Source: Liolophura sinensis (taxonomy: Eukaryota > Mollusca > Polyplacophora > Chitonida > Chitonidae). From it: a stretch of 64,000 nucleotides of DNA. A program made the translations under genes and the position numbers. Shown piece by piece: positions 1-64,000 of the stretch (position 1 is the stretch's first letter; each line of letters opens with the position of its first letter). The stretch spans positions 62,001 to 126,000 of the forward strand of contig NC_088300.1 of the NCBI RefSeq assembly GCF_032854445.1, given 5' to 3'. The notes under the pieces are model-generated. The model was not told where the DNA came from and ran no database searches. It saw nothing but the letters and a program-made list of their open reading frames with translations.

Positions 1-384
1 TGTTTTCATTGTATATACTATATAAATAGAAATGATTTCGTGTAAGAGCTACAACTCCAGCTTTGTTTCGCATAAAGTTTCATTTGTGGTATACACATTT
101 GTCGACTTGCGTGGTTGTCATGCTAACCACACACCTATCATCAACTCCCATGAAGATTCCCCTCAGGGGTTATACTCACCACAGTGCTGCTGGTATTCTT
201 TTATACATTTCAAACAATTGCATTTGTTTGGCGTATGTTGTGATCACCTGAACTTTTGAGCGCCTCACAAAAATCTAAAAAAATAAATGAAAGTATATTT
301 ATGTATAGTTTTAAGTGGCCTATCATAGTGATTACTACTTTGATTTGTAGAGCTCTTTTCCTGTAAAGAATTGTAGTTTTGCAG
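1..384. other. Non-coding, no feature seen
   Basis: AT-rich unique sequence. No exon, repeat array or promoter element could be supported. Confidence 0.5.
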
Positions 385-563
385 GAAACCTCCATGGCCG
401 AGGTGGTTAGCATGTCAGCACAGTGCAGTGACCCAGCCTCTCACCAATGCGGTCACTGTAAGATCAAGTCCAGCTCATGCTGGCTTCCTCTCTGGCTGTA
501 TGGGGGGAAGGTCAGCAGCAACCGACCGATGGTCGGTGTACAACACCAATCAAATAAATAATA
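385..563 (+). mobile_element. tRNA-derived SINE, internally deleted
   Basis: A tRNA-like head (ctccatggccgaggtggtta, then aagatcaagtcc as B-box-like) leads into the family body and the tail caccaatcaaataaataa. The middle, present in the full copies at 26.1 and 47.3 kb, is missing. Confidence 0.8.
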
Positions 564-675
564 GCACTGTAATCTGATTTATTCATATCAGCATTCGTAG
601 ACATCTCTTCAAATCTTGTCAGGTCTGGACATCTGACTGTCAAAAGACTTGGTATGTCATTTTTCTCTCAACTTT

Positions 676-1888
676 TATGAACAATGCAGTGTACTGTGTA
701 TAGCACCATGATGTCCACTGGGCATAGCACCAAGATTTCTACTGGGCAAAGCGCCATGATGTCTACTGGGTAAGGCACCATGATGTCTACTGGGCATAGC
801 ACCAAGATTTCTACTGGGCATAGCGCCATGATGTCTACTGGGTATAGCACCATGATGTCTACTAGGTATAGCACCATGAGGTCTACTGGATGTAGCACCA
901 TGAAGTCTACTGGGTATAGCACCATGATGTCTACTGGGTATAGCACCATGATGTCTACTGGGTATAGCACCAAGACGTCTACTGGGTATAGCACCATGAT
1001 GTCTACCGGGTATAGCACCATGATGTCTACTGGATGTAGCACCAAGATTTCTACTGGGCATAGCGCCATGATGTCTACTGGGTATAGCACCATGAAGTCT
1101 ACTGGATGTAGCACCAAGATTTCTACTGGGCATAGCGCCATGATGTCTACTGGGTATAGCACCATGATGTCTACTAGGTATAGCACCATGAGGTCTACTG
1201 GATGTAGCACCATGAAGTCTGCTGGGTATAGCACCATGAGGTCTACTGGATGTAGCACCATGAAGTCTACTGGGTATAGCACCATGAGGTCTACTGGATG
1301 TAGCACCAAGATTTCTACTGGGCATAGCGCCATGATGTCTACTGGGTATAGCACCATGATGTCTACTAGGTATAGCACCATGAGGTCTACTGGATGTGGC
1401 ACCATGAAGTCTACTGGGTATAGCACCATGATGTCTACTGGGTATAGCACCATGATGTCTACTGGGCATAGCACCATGAGGTCTACTGGATGTAGCACCA
1501 TGAAGTCTACTGGGTATAGCACCATGATGTCTACTGGGTATAGCAACATGATGTCTACTGGGTATATCACCATGAAGTCTACTGGGTGTAGCACCATGAA
1601 GTCTACTGGGTATAGCACCATGATGTCTACTGGGTATATCACCATGAAGTCTACTGGGTGTAGCACCATGAAGTCTACTGGGTATAGCACCATGATGTCT
1701 ACTGGGTATAGCAACATGATGTCTACTGGGTATATCACCATGAAGTCTACTGGGTATATCACCACGATGTCTACTGGGTATATCACCATGAAGTCTACTG
1801 GGTATATCACCATGACATCTACTAGATGTAGCACCATGATGTCTACTGGGCATAGCACCATGACGTCTACTGGGCATAGCACCATGAC
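676..1888. repeat. 24-bp minisatellite, about 50 copies
   Basis: Unit like atgatgtctactgggtatag cacc. The 24-bp period (8 codons) keeps long frames open on both strands. These ORFs are by-products of the repeat, not genes. Confidence 0.95.
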
Positions 1889-1945
1889 GTGATGTGGTCA
1901 GTGGGGAAACTTACAGAAAATATAATTCCAGTCCTCTTACAGACT

Positions 1946-2087
1946 TCATTTATTTATTTATTTATTTGAGTGGTTATTTATGCTGTACTCAGGAACATTT
2001 CACTTATACCAGCAGCTAGCATTGTAGTGGGAGGAAAACCGACAGAGCCCGGAGGAAACCAAATCTGCATGTTTCTGGCAGAGCCTT
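1946..2087 (-). mobile_element. SINE, 5'-truncated
   Basis: Reverse-oriented SINE body: (attt)n, then the inverse of the aatatttcacttatac and ggaggaaaacc blocks. The tRNA-like head is missing. Confidence 0.8.
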
Positions 2088-2109
2088 TTAATAACCCCTT
2101 GAGTTTGCA

Positions 2110-3235
2110 AGTACTTGAATGCTTATTTCAGTCTTTTGGTTTTGTACTCACGGTTCGGGTGTATAGTTACTAGTTCAGTCTATTGGTTATGTACCTACAG
2201 CCCAGGTGTAAACAGTATTTGTTCAGTCTATGTTTTTTTTACCGCTGACTTAGGTGTATACAGTTATTTGTTCAGGCTATTGGTTTTGCACCTACAGTCC
2301 GGGTGTATATAGTATTTGTTCAGGCTATTGGTTTCATACTTACAGTTTAAGTGTATATAGTATTTGTTCAGGCTATTGGTTTTGTACCCCTGGTCCGGGT
2401 TTAAGTAGTTATTTGTTCAGGCTATTTATTTTATACTTACGGTTCAGGTGTATATAGTATTTGTTCAGGCTATTGGTTTTGTACCCCTGGTCCAGGTTTA
2501 AGTAGTTATTTGTTCAGGCTTACAGTTCAGGTGTATATAGTATTTGTTCAGGCTATTGGTTTTATACCCCTGGTCCAGGTTTAAGTAGTTATTTGTTCAG
2601 GCTATTTGTTTTATACTTACGGTTCAGGTGTATATAGTATTTGTTCAGGCTATTGATTTTGTACCCCTGGTCCAGGTTTAAGTAGTTATTTGCTCAGGCT
2701 ATTTGTTTTATACTTACGGTTCAGGTGTATATAGTATTTGTTCAGGCTATTGGTTTTGTACCCCTGGTCCAGGTTTAAGTAGTTAATTGTTCAGGCTATT
2801 TGTTTTATACTTACGGTTCAGGTGTATATAGTATTTGTTCAGGCTATTGGTTTTGTACCCCTGGTCCAGGTTTAAGTAGTTAATTGTTCAGGCTATTTGT
2901 TTTATACTTACGGTTCAGGTGTATATAGTATTTGTTCAGGCTATTGATTTTGTACCCCTGGTCCAGGTTTAAGTAGTTATTTGCTCAGGCTATTTGTTTT
3001 ATACTTACAGTTCAGGTGTATATAGTATTTGTTCAGGCTATTGGTTTTGTACCCTTGGTCCAGGTTTAAGTAGTTATTTGTTCAGGCTATTGGTTTTGTA
3101 CCCCTGTTCCAGGTTTAAGTAGTTATTTGTTCAGACTATTTGTTTTATACTTACGGTTCAGGTGTATATAGTATTTGTTCAGGCTGTTGGTTTTATACTT
3201 ACGGTTCAGGTGTATATTGTATTTGTTAGGGTATT
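2110..3235. repeat. About 97-bp compound minisatellite, about 11 copies
   Basis: Alternating blocks built on tatttgttcaggctattggt and gtacccctggtccaggttta. The spacing is 97 bp with some deleted units. Confidence 0.9.
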
Positions 3236-3683
3236 GGTCTCAAAAGAAAACTTATGTGGAAGAATGGTACATATTGTACAGTGGAAATGGCATATCTTGA
3301 GAAGATGCTGATTAGATTTTTCATCTTTATACATTTTCTGGCAAGCCGTGACGTCCAGGTAGGTTTGTACCTGTACCTTTAATTAGTGAAAATGTGGTGT
3401 CTGTTTAATAAAGCTGGACTTCCTCATTATAAAGCACAGATAAATTCGCATGTACTTGAGGAGGTGCAGCTGCATTGACCCAAGCCAGTTCTCACCTTAC
3501 CTCTCTGTCTGTACAGGTATACATACATGTGCACAGATGTAAACATGTGTGCACCTGTTAGTTAGCTTGGAGTTGTGCAGACTGGGTGTTATGTGAACAG
3601 TGTGCTGTTCCTGACCAGCAGCACAGTGTAATCTGTACACCATAATATGTACAGAGTATCTGGAAGGCATGAGAAGGAAGTAA
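3236..3683. other. Unique non-coding sequence
   Basis: No exon or array is seen. It separates the 97-bp and hexanucleotide arrays. Confidence 0.5.
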
Positions 3684-4005
3684 CACCCAAGGCACAGGCA
3701 CAGGCGCAGACACAGCCACAGGCGCAGACATGGATACAGACACAGACATAGGCACAGGCATAGACACAGACATAGGCACAGGTGCAGACACAGGCATAGG
3801 CACAGACACAGGTGCAGACACAGGCACAAGCATAGGAGCAGGCACAGGTGCAGACACAGGCGCAGACACAGGCATAGGCATAGGCACAGACACAGGCACA
3901 GATACAGGCATAGGCACAGACACAGGCGCAGACACAGACACAGGCATAGGCACAGGCACAGACACAGGCACAGGCACAAGCACAGACACAGGCACAGGCA
4001 CAGTG
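3684..4005. repeat. Hexanucleotide array (CACAGR)n
   Basis: About 320 bp of cacagg/cacaga/cataggc variants. All frames are open on both strands because of the period. Confidence 0.95.
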
Positions 4006-4187
4006 TTCTTGTCTATATAGCTTTCTGGGAGTTTTACATATACATGAATGTGAAGCAAAATGGAGTGAAAATTCTCAGAAATCATCCAGGGAATTTGTCC
4101 TTTGTTCATTCATTGGCACTTGACTGATCCATGGAGATATGTCTTATTGAGAATGTATTGTTCTCTATGAGCGGTGCTCTCTTGATG

Positions 4188-4420
4188 GCGTTATCTTGTC
4201 TTTCTGTGGATGGTGTTGCCATGGTCCCGTGATGGTGTTGCCATGGTCCCGTGATGGTGTTGCCATGGTGTTGTTATGGTCCTGTGATGGTGTTGCCATG
4301 GTCTTCTTGATGGTGTTGCCATGGTGTTGTTGATGGTGTTGCTATGGTCCTGTGATAGTGTTGCCATGGTCCCGTGATGGTGTTGCCATGGTCTCGTGAT
4401 GGTGTTGCCATGGTCTTGTT
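4188..4420. repeat. 22-bp minisatellite, about 11 copies
   Basis: Unit gatggtgttgccatggtccc gt with variants. Confidence 0.9.
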
Positions 4421-5384
4421 AATGATCTCCTCATTCTGTAATGAGATTACAAATGTGAAATGATTTTGAGCACATTTCCACTAAACATCCAAAGAAACAC
4501 TACTGTAGCACTTGTCATCTACATGCATGCTTATGAAGTATGTAGTCAAGGACTTCACTGAAAGGTGCACTGTTCTCTTGAGCAGTGCCATTTTGGATTT
4601 TGAACTAAAACTTACGACAGTGTAGGTCATCACTTTTCCATTCATCCACATTTTATTGAACCTGTATAGCAAACAGCATATAAACATATCAGACTGGGCC
4701 ATCTACTGATGCTGTGAAGTTACAGTAGACCATATACCGGTGCTCAATTCAGTACAGTATTTTATGATGGCCTTGACACCAATCTCTGTAGGCTGTGCCT
4801 GAAGGTGATGATAAATCAGTGTAGTCTGTCTCACCTGAGTGCCCTCAGTCTATAAAACTATCTCATTCGCCTATCAGCAGGTGGAAAACAATTGTAAACT
4901 TTTGTCATTTAAGAACACATGACGTCAACAGGTGAAGTGATGGAAGAGTAACCTGAACACTTGACCTTGCCCTTTTTTTGCCCCAACCTTCCAAATCCAC
5001 AAGTTATACACTTACTGAAAGTGTCCATTCAAGTCATGAAACAACACATTAGCGGTTGACTCTCCTTTTTTTTATTTAATCTCATTAAGCTTTGCAGCAA
5101 TTCATACTCAAGAGTATTACATTTATGTTTACATCCTCCTTTGCCAGGCGCTTAACAAAGTGTCGAACTTACATTTACTCGTTCACATCAACCATGGTCT
5201 GGGCGTATTCCACAAATCTATTTCCAACTCAAGTCAAGCTTTTGGAAATTGAAATTTTGTCCCCCTCATCAGTGTTATCTGAAGAGAAACAATTCAGTTT
5301 CCCGTGCGAAAAACTAAGTATCACAAAGAGTTAACTCTGACTCTGACTTAAGTCAAAAACAGCTTTGTGGAGTTGGGCCCAGAC
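4421..5384. other. Unique non-coding sequence
   Basis: No exon, RNA gene or repeat could be supported; short ORFs only. Confidence 0.5.
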
Positions 5385-5545
5385 ATATACATGTAAGTCT
5401 CATGACATAGACTTGTAAGTCTCATGATATATACATGTAAATCTCATGATATATACCTGTAAGTCTCCTGACATATACATGTAAGTCCCATGACGTATAC
5501 ATGTAAGTCTCATGATGTATACTATGTAAGTCTCATGATGTATTT
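5385..5545. repeat. About 21-bp minisatellite, about 8 copies
   Basis: Unit catgatatatacatgtaagt c with variants. Confidence 0.85.
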
Positions 5546-6392
5546 TCACAATGATTCCTGAGAGTTCTACTGATTTTGAGAAAGGTGTTTTGATGTTTGC
5601 TTGAAACATGGGATGGTATTCTACTAGAAAAGTTTCAGCACCAAATATATTATTTTGGGATATTTATTTGACTGCATTCTTCTGGGCAAAATTTGAGGTC
5701 ATTCAGGTACATGTTAAACTTAATAAACTGGCTTTGAATAGTAAAACAGATCAACATCCCCAGACTTACAGATATGATGTGGACATATAATGAATACCAA
5801 GTAGTTACCAGTTGATGTTTCCTTTTTTAATTAAAACCCTGAAAAAACGTGTTTTGTGAATTTGCAGAATTACGGTCAACCTAAATCATCATCTTCCCAA
5901 ATTGTATACATGCAAGTGTATATGTCTTCTGAACTTGATAATTAATATAGATCTATAAAACTATAATTATGTAAGTTCGTAATACGGATAATTATAACGG
6001 ACTGTGAAGCATGCTGCATGTACATGCTTCACCTAAGCCAGCAGTACACGGGCAGGTAGGGCTTATGGTGGAGATGTTATTAGCTGCTGAGCTGGGGAAG
6101 CGTAGTATAGCTGGTTCTAAGGCTGAGGTCTAAGTGCTGAGGAGGACATAGATACTGGCCTGGTAGAACAGAGCCCTCCCTTTTATGGAAGTCCAGCTGT
6201 GATGCTGAACACAGTGTCAGTCTGCTCAGCAGACAAGCTCATCTCTGGGGGGGAGGGGAGGGGGGGGAGCTGGCCCTCTCACTTATCAAAGCAATGCTTC
6301 AGTCAGATCACTGGAAAACTGTACTGGACTGTGAATGTAGAAAGGCTTCTAGGTCCTCATTGGGGTAGCCTTACTGGTGTCTGAGGAGACTG
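5546..6392. other. Unique non-coding sequence
   Basis: Nothing supportable except a short G-run around 6247-6268. Confidence 0.5.
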
Positions 6393-8450
6393 ATCACACA
6401 CAGTAATATCACCCTCAACCTGGGGAACCCATTAAAGTTGTGCATGGGTAGGGTTTATACTCCCACCAGCTCTGTCTACATGTACACATACAGTGATATC
6501 ACACACAGTAATATCCCCCTCAACCTGGGGAACCCATTAAAGTTGTGCATGGGTAGGGTTTATACTTTCACCATCTCTGTCTACATGTACATATACAGTG
6601 ATATCACACACAGTAATATCACCCTCAACCTGGGGAAGCCATTAAAGTTGTACATGGGTAGGGTTTATACTCCCACCATCTCTGTCTACATGTACACATA
6701 CAGTGATATCACACACAGTAATATCCCCCTCAACCTGGGGAACCCATTAAAGTTGTGCATGGGTAGGGTTTATACTCCCACCATCTCTGTCTACATGAAC
6801 ACATACAGTGATATCACACACAGTAATATCACCCTCAGCCTGGAGAACCCCTTAAAGTTGTGCATGGGTAGGGCTTATACTCCCACCATCTCTGTCTACA
6901 TGTACACATACAGTGATATCACACACAGTAATATCACCCTCAACCTGGAGAACCCCTTAAAGTTGTGCATGGGTAGGGTTTATACTCTCACCAGCTCTGT
7001 CTACATGTACACATACAGTGATATCACACACAGTAATATCACTCTCAACGTGGGGAAGCCATTAAAGTTGTGCATGGGTAGGGTTTATACTCCCACCATC
7101 TCTGTCTACATGTACACATACAGTGATATCACACACAGTAATATCACTCTCAACGTGGGGAAGCCATTAAAGTTGTGCATGGGTAGGGTTTATACTTTCA
7201 CCAGCTCTGTCTACCTGTACACATACAGTGATATCACACACAGTAATATCACCCTCAAGCTGGGGAAGCCATTAAAGTTGTGCATGGGTAGGGTTTATAC
7301 TCTCACCAGCTCTGTCTACATGTACACATACAGTGATATCACACACAGTAATATCACCCTCAACCTGGGGAAGCCATTAAAGTTGTACATGGGTAGGGTT
7401 TATACTCTCACCAGCTCTGTCTACATGTACACATACAGTGATATCACATACAGTAATATCACCCTCAACCTGGGGAAGCCATTAAAGTTGTGCATGGGTA
7501 GGGTTTATACTCTCACCAGCTCTGTCTACATGAACACATACAGTGATATCACACACAGTAATATCACCCTCAACCTGGGGAAGCCATTAAAGTTGTGCAT
7601 GGGTAGGGTTTATACTCTCACCAGCTCTGTCTACATGAACACATACAGTGATATCACACACAGTAATATCACCCTCAACCTGGGGAACCCCTTAAAGTTG
7701 TGCATGGGTAGGGTTTATACTCTCACCATCTCTGTCTACATGTACACATACAGTGATATCACACACAGTAATATCACCCTCAACCTATGGAAGCCATTAA
7801 AGTTGTGCATGGGTAGAGTTTATACTCTCACCAGCTCTGTCTACATGAACACATACAGTGATATCACACACAGTAATATCACCCTCAACCTGGGGAAGCC
7901 ATTAAAGTTGTGCATGGGTAGGGTTTATACTCCCACCATCTCTGTCTACATGTACACATACAGTGATATCACACACAGTAATATAACCCTCAACCTGGGG
8001 AAGCCATTAAAGTTGTGCATGGGTAGGGTGTATACTCTCACCAGCTCTGTCTACATGAACACATACAGTGATATCACACACAGTAATATCACCCTCAACC
8101 TGGGGAAGCCATTAAAGTTGTGCATGGGTAGGGTTTATACTCCCACCATCTCTGTCTACATGAACACATACAGTGATATCACACACAGTAATATCACCCT
8201 CAACCTGGGGAAGCCATTAAGGCTGTACATGGGTAGGGTTTATACTCTCACCAGCTCTGTCTACATGTACACATACAGTGATATCACACACAGTAATATC
8301 ACCCTCAACCTATGGAAGCCATTAAAGTTGTGCATGGGTAGGGTTTATACTCTCACCAGCTCTGTCTACATGTACACATACAGTAATATCACCCTCAACC
8401 TGGGGAACCCGTTAAAGTTGTGCATGGGTTTTATAGGGTTTATACAGTAT
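6393..8450. repeat. 108-bp minisatellite, about 19 copies
   Basis: Units carry gtgcatgggtagggtttata and tacagtgatatcacacacag. The period is 36 codons, so a 673-codon + frame stays open. There is no start context, splice signal or recognisable fold to suggest a protein. Confidence 0.95.
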
Positions 8451-8599
8451 GTACAGTAACCTGTATTTAACAAAACTGTTACAAGCCTGGCCGACTTCCT
8501 GACAACAGACTTGATACAGTGTACTTTATACTTCAGTGCATGTTTTCTCCTGTAGAATTGTGTGGGTAAGGAGTATGTGTTGATTCCTAACAGGCATTG

Positions 8600-9040
8600 T
8601 AGCAGTTATATTCAGTACATGGGCTACATTCAGTACATGGTCTACATTCAGTACATGGGCTACATTCATTACATGGTACATGGGCTACATTCATTACATG
8701 GGCTACATTCATTACATGGTACATGGGCTACATTCATTACATGGGTTACATTCATTACATGGGTTACATTCAGTACATTGGCTACATTCATTACATGGTA
8801 CATGAGCTACATTCATTACATGGGCTACATTCATTATATGGGCTGCACTCATTACATGGGCTGCACTCATTACATGGGCTACACTCAGTACATGGGCTAC
8901 ATTCAGTACATGGGCTACATTCTGTACATGGGCTGCATTCATTACATGGGTTACATTCAGTACATTGGCTACATTCATTACATGGTACATGGGCTACATT
9001 CATTACATGGGTTACATTCAGTACATTGGCTGCATACTGT
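8600..9040. repeat. 18-bp minisatellite, about 24 copies
   Basis: Unit tacattcattacatgggc, with insertions of ttacatggtacatgggc. Confidence 0.92.
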
Positions 9041-9311
9041 GGTTGGGGATGTATGAAAGCTGATCCTGCTGACCACAAGCAGAGATTACTCAATCTTAGT
9101 CTCTTACACATAAATATCACTGGATATAATGTTATAATGGGTACAAATCTCAAACTTCTGTTTGAACCAAAGACAAGTTCTGTCCATAACCATGTTTTTG
9201 TCTCATGTTCCAATCAACTTATTTGTGCCTCTGACAGACGAATACTTCAATTTGAGGCGTCATTTGATCTCCAGGTTTTGTGGACTCATAAGGCTAGAGT
9301 CTCTTATTTTT

Positions 9312-9752
9312 TATTGGCATCATTTTGTGAGAATCCTTGATTTGTACAATGATTTGACTAAGACGTGTGGTGGCCCCGTTTCGTGAAAATCCTTGATTTG
9401 TACAATGATTTGACTAAGACATGTGGTGGCCTCGTTTTGTGAAAATCCTTTGTTTTGTGAGAATCCTTGATTTGTACAATGATTTGACTAAGACATGTGG
9501 TGGCCTCGTTTTGTGAGAATCCTTGATTTGTACAATGATTTGACTAAGACATGTGGTGGCCTCATTTTGTGAAAATCCTTGATTTGTACAATGATTTGAC
9601 TAAGACATGTGGTGGCCTCGTTTTGTGAAAATCCTTGATTTGTACAATGATTTGACTAAGACATGTGGTGGCCTCTTTTTGTGAGAATCCTTGATTTGTA
9701 CAATGATTTGACTAAGACATGTGGTGGCCTCATTTTGTGAAAATCCTTGATT
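9312..9752. repeat. 56-bp minisatellite, about 7-8 copies
   Basis: Unit includes ccttgatttgtacaatgatt and gactaagacatgtggtggcc. Confidence 0.92.
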
Positions 9753-10329
9753 TTGCTGGAGTTATTTATGTACAGTCACCAGGTCCATGATTTGATGTCA
9801 TCTTAGGCAGTGTTTTTACTAAACCTGTGATTATCTATAAATAATTAAATGATTGAATGTAACATGCAAGAAGAATATTCAGGCAGCTATTCATTGTTTA
9901 TGTACAGATATTGAGATTATTGTCATTGAAGTTTCCATCAGTTGGTGAACTCAGCTGTTAAGGGATGGCTGGAAATGTGCAGCCTGTACATAGATCTACG
10001 TGTCTGAAGGCAGGCATACTTGTTGTGGCAGTCCTCGTCAATACTGGATATCTGAAGGCAGTAACCTTTCACTTTCGTGCAATAATGTACAAGTAGCATA
10101 ATGAAGCATGGAATTATGAGCTTTCCAGCATAGTTCTTCATGAATAATTTATTGGACCTTGTATGTATGTAGCAGATGATACGTGCAGCACATCCCCATA
10201 CCCCACGCATGGTCTTCATGACATGTGCATGTGTATAACTCAAGTGGTTCGGGCTTCCCATTGACTACGCTGTGGAAGAATGGGGTAGGGGTTTCATGAA
10301 ACAGGATGGAAATTATCTGTAATCTGCAT
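9753..10329. other. Unique non-coding sequence
   Basis: No RyR exon or array is seen. The missing RyR 5' coding exon (CLAAEGFGNR-type sequence) was sought here and throughout 1-10810 and not found. Confidence 0.5.
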
Positions 10330-10585
10330 CATCCAGTGAGGGTATACATCGTCCTGTTTGAGTATGCACTGTTCCCTGTGGGTGTGCACCATCCTGTGTG
10401 GGTGTGCACTGTCCCAAATGGGTGTGCATCATCCCGTGTGGGTGTGCACTGTCCTGCGTGGGTGCACCGTTTTGTGTGGGTGTGCACTATCCCGTGGGGG
10501 TGTGCACTGCCCTGTGTGGGTGTGCACTGTCCCGTGTGGGTGTGCACCGTCCCGTGTGGGTGCGCACCATCTTGTGTGGGTGTTT
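10330..10585. repeat. 20-bp minisatellite, about 12 copies
   Basis: Unit gtgtgcactgtcccgtgtgg. It lies immediately upstream of the 43-bp acceptor array. Confidence 0.92.
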
Positions 10586-10595
10586 TTGTTTACAG

Positions 10596-10810
10596 GATGC
10601 TCCACCAGATGTAACAGTATTTGTGTTTTTCTTTACAGTACGTTCCACCAGATGTATCAGTATTTGTGTTTTTGTTTACAGTATGTTCCACCAGATGTAT
10701 CAGTATTTGTGTTTTTGTTTACAGTATGTTCCACCAGATGTATCAGTATTTGTGTTTTTGTTTACAGGATGTTCCACCAGATGTATCAGTATTTGTGTTT
10801 TTGTCCACAG
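10596..10810 (+). repeat. 43-bp array of exon 1 start plus acceptor, 5 decoys
   Basis: Copies begin at 10596, 10639, 10682, 10725 and 10768, with exon 1 as the sixth at 10811. Each has a tttacag acceptor, and about 36 nt of each unit resembles the exon start (gttccaccagat). The frame is open throughout. Confidence 0.95.
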
Positions 10811-63846
<53,036 letters not shown>

Positions 63847-64000
63847 GTACATATGGTATACTTTCAGGGCAATTTTCTGTGTATTAGAATTGTTTTCATA
63901 CGACATAATATCATGCTCAACATCAAGTGTTTTCAATGAGATAAATGTAAAGGTCATTCTGTTCAAAGATTGATAAATATTAAGTGCATTTCACAACTCA

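Noticed and set aside
668-1892. Three overlapping 370-405-codon frames on both strands
   Set aside because: They are by-products of the 24-bp array; several frames open at once on both strands is the mark of a repeat, not a gene.
3684-4005. Telomere-like hexamer array
   Set aside because: CACAGR is not the animal TTAGGG repeat; it is a simple interstitial microsatellite.
6438-8459. 673-codon open frame on the + strand
   Set aside because: It lies wholly inside the 108-bp minisatellite. A 36-codon period without a stop stays open by itself, and no start context, splice signals or known fold are present.

Overview
The window is a stretch of animal (metazoan) nuclear DNA that carries most of the 5' two-fifths of one ryanodine receptor (RyR) gene on the + strand. 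I can follow 48 exons from 10811 to 63846. Every junction has GT/AG ends and matching phase, and the joined exons total 6,285 nt (2,095 codons) with no stop. The first roughly 55-60 residues (the exon or exons ending just before NVPPD in other RyRs) are not visible, and the gene runs off the right edge. Residue numbers below count from the first visible codon at 10811. RyR is the tetrameric Ca2+ release channel of the endoplasmic/sarcoplasmic reticulum. The visible part is cytosolic: N-terminal domain and MIR (exons 1-10), RIH solenoid (11-16), SPRY1 (16-19), RyR repeats 1 and 2 (20-25), SPRY2 (25-32), a long divergent region (33-38), SPRY3 (38-40) and the start of the junctional solenoid (41-48). 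The pore lies beyond the window.

The protein is of invertebrate type: it reads most like arthropod RyR and lacks the long poly-Glu tract of vertebrate RyR1. Together with the tRNA-derived SINEs ending in (AAAT)n, this suggests a lophotrochozoan, most likely a mollusc. The species cannot be named from the sequence.

Layout: 1-10810 is non-coding and full of minisatellites, either an early RyR intron or 5' flank. 10811-28 kb holds exons 1-22, 29-43 kb exons 23-33, 44-52 kb the cassette-like exons 34-38, 55-59 kb exons 39-47, and 63.8 kb exon 48. By summing array spans I estimate that about 45% of the window is tandem repeat, against about 10% coding.

The outstanding feature is the origin of several arrays. 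In at least eight introns the repeat unit is a copy of the adjacent exon's edge plus its splice site: acceptor-side arrays before exons 1, 7 and 15, and donor-side arrays after exons 6, 20, 23, 33 and 38. The real exon is always the last copy on the acceptor side and the first copy on the donor side, so it faces rows of decoy splice sites. Separately, a SINE has inserted into the 3' splice site of exon 20 and duplicated it. Exons 35-37 are symmetric phase-1 cassettes in the divergent loop and one carries an RRxS kinase motif.
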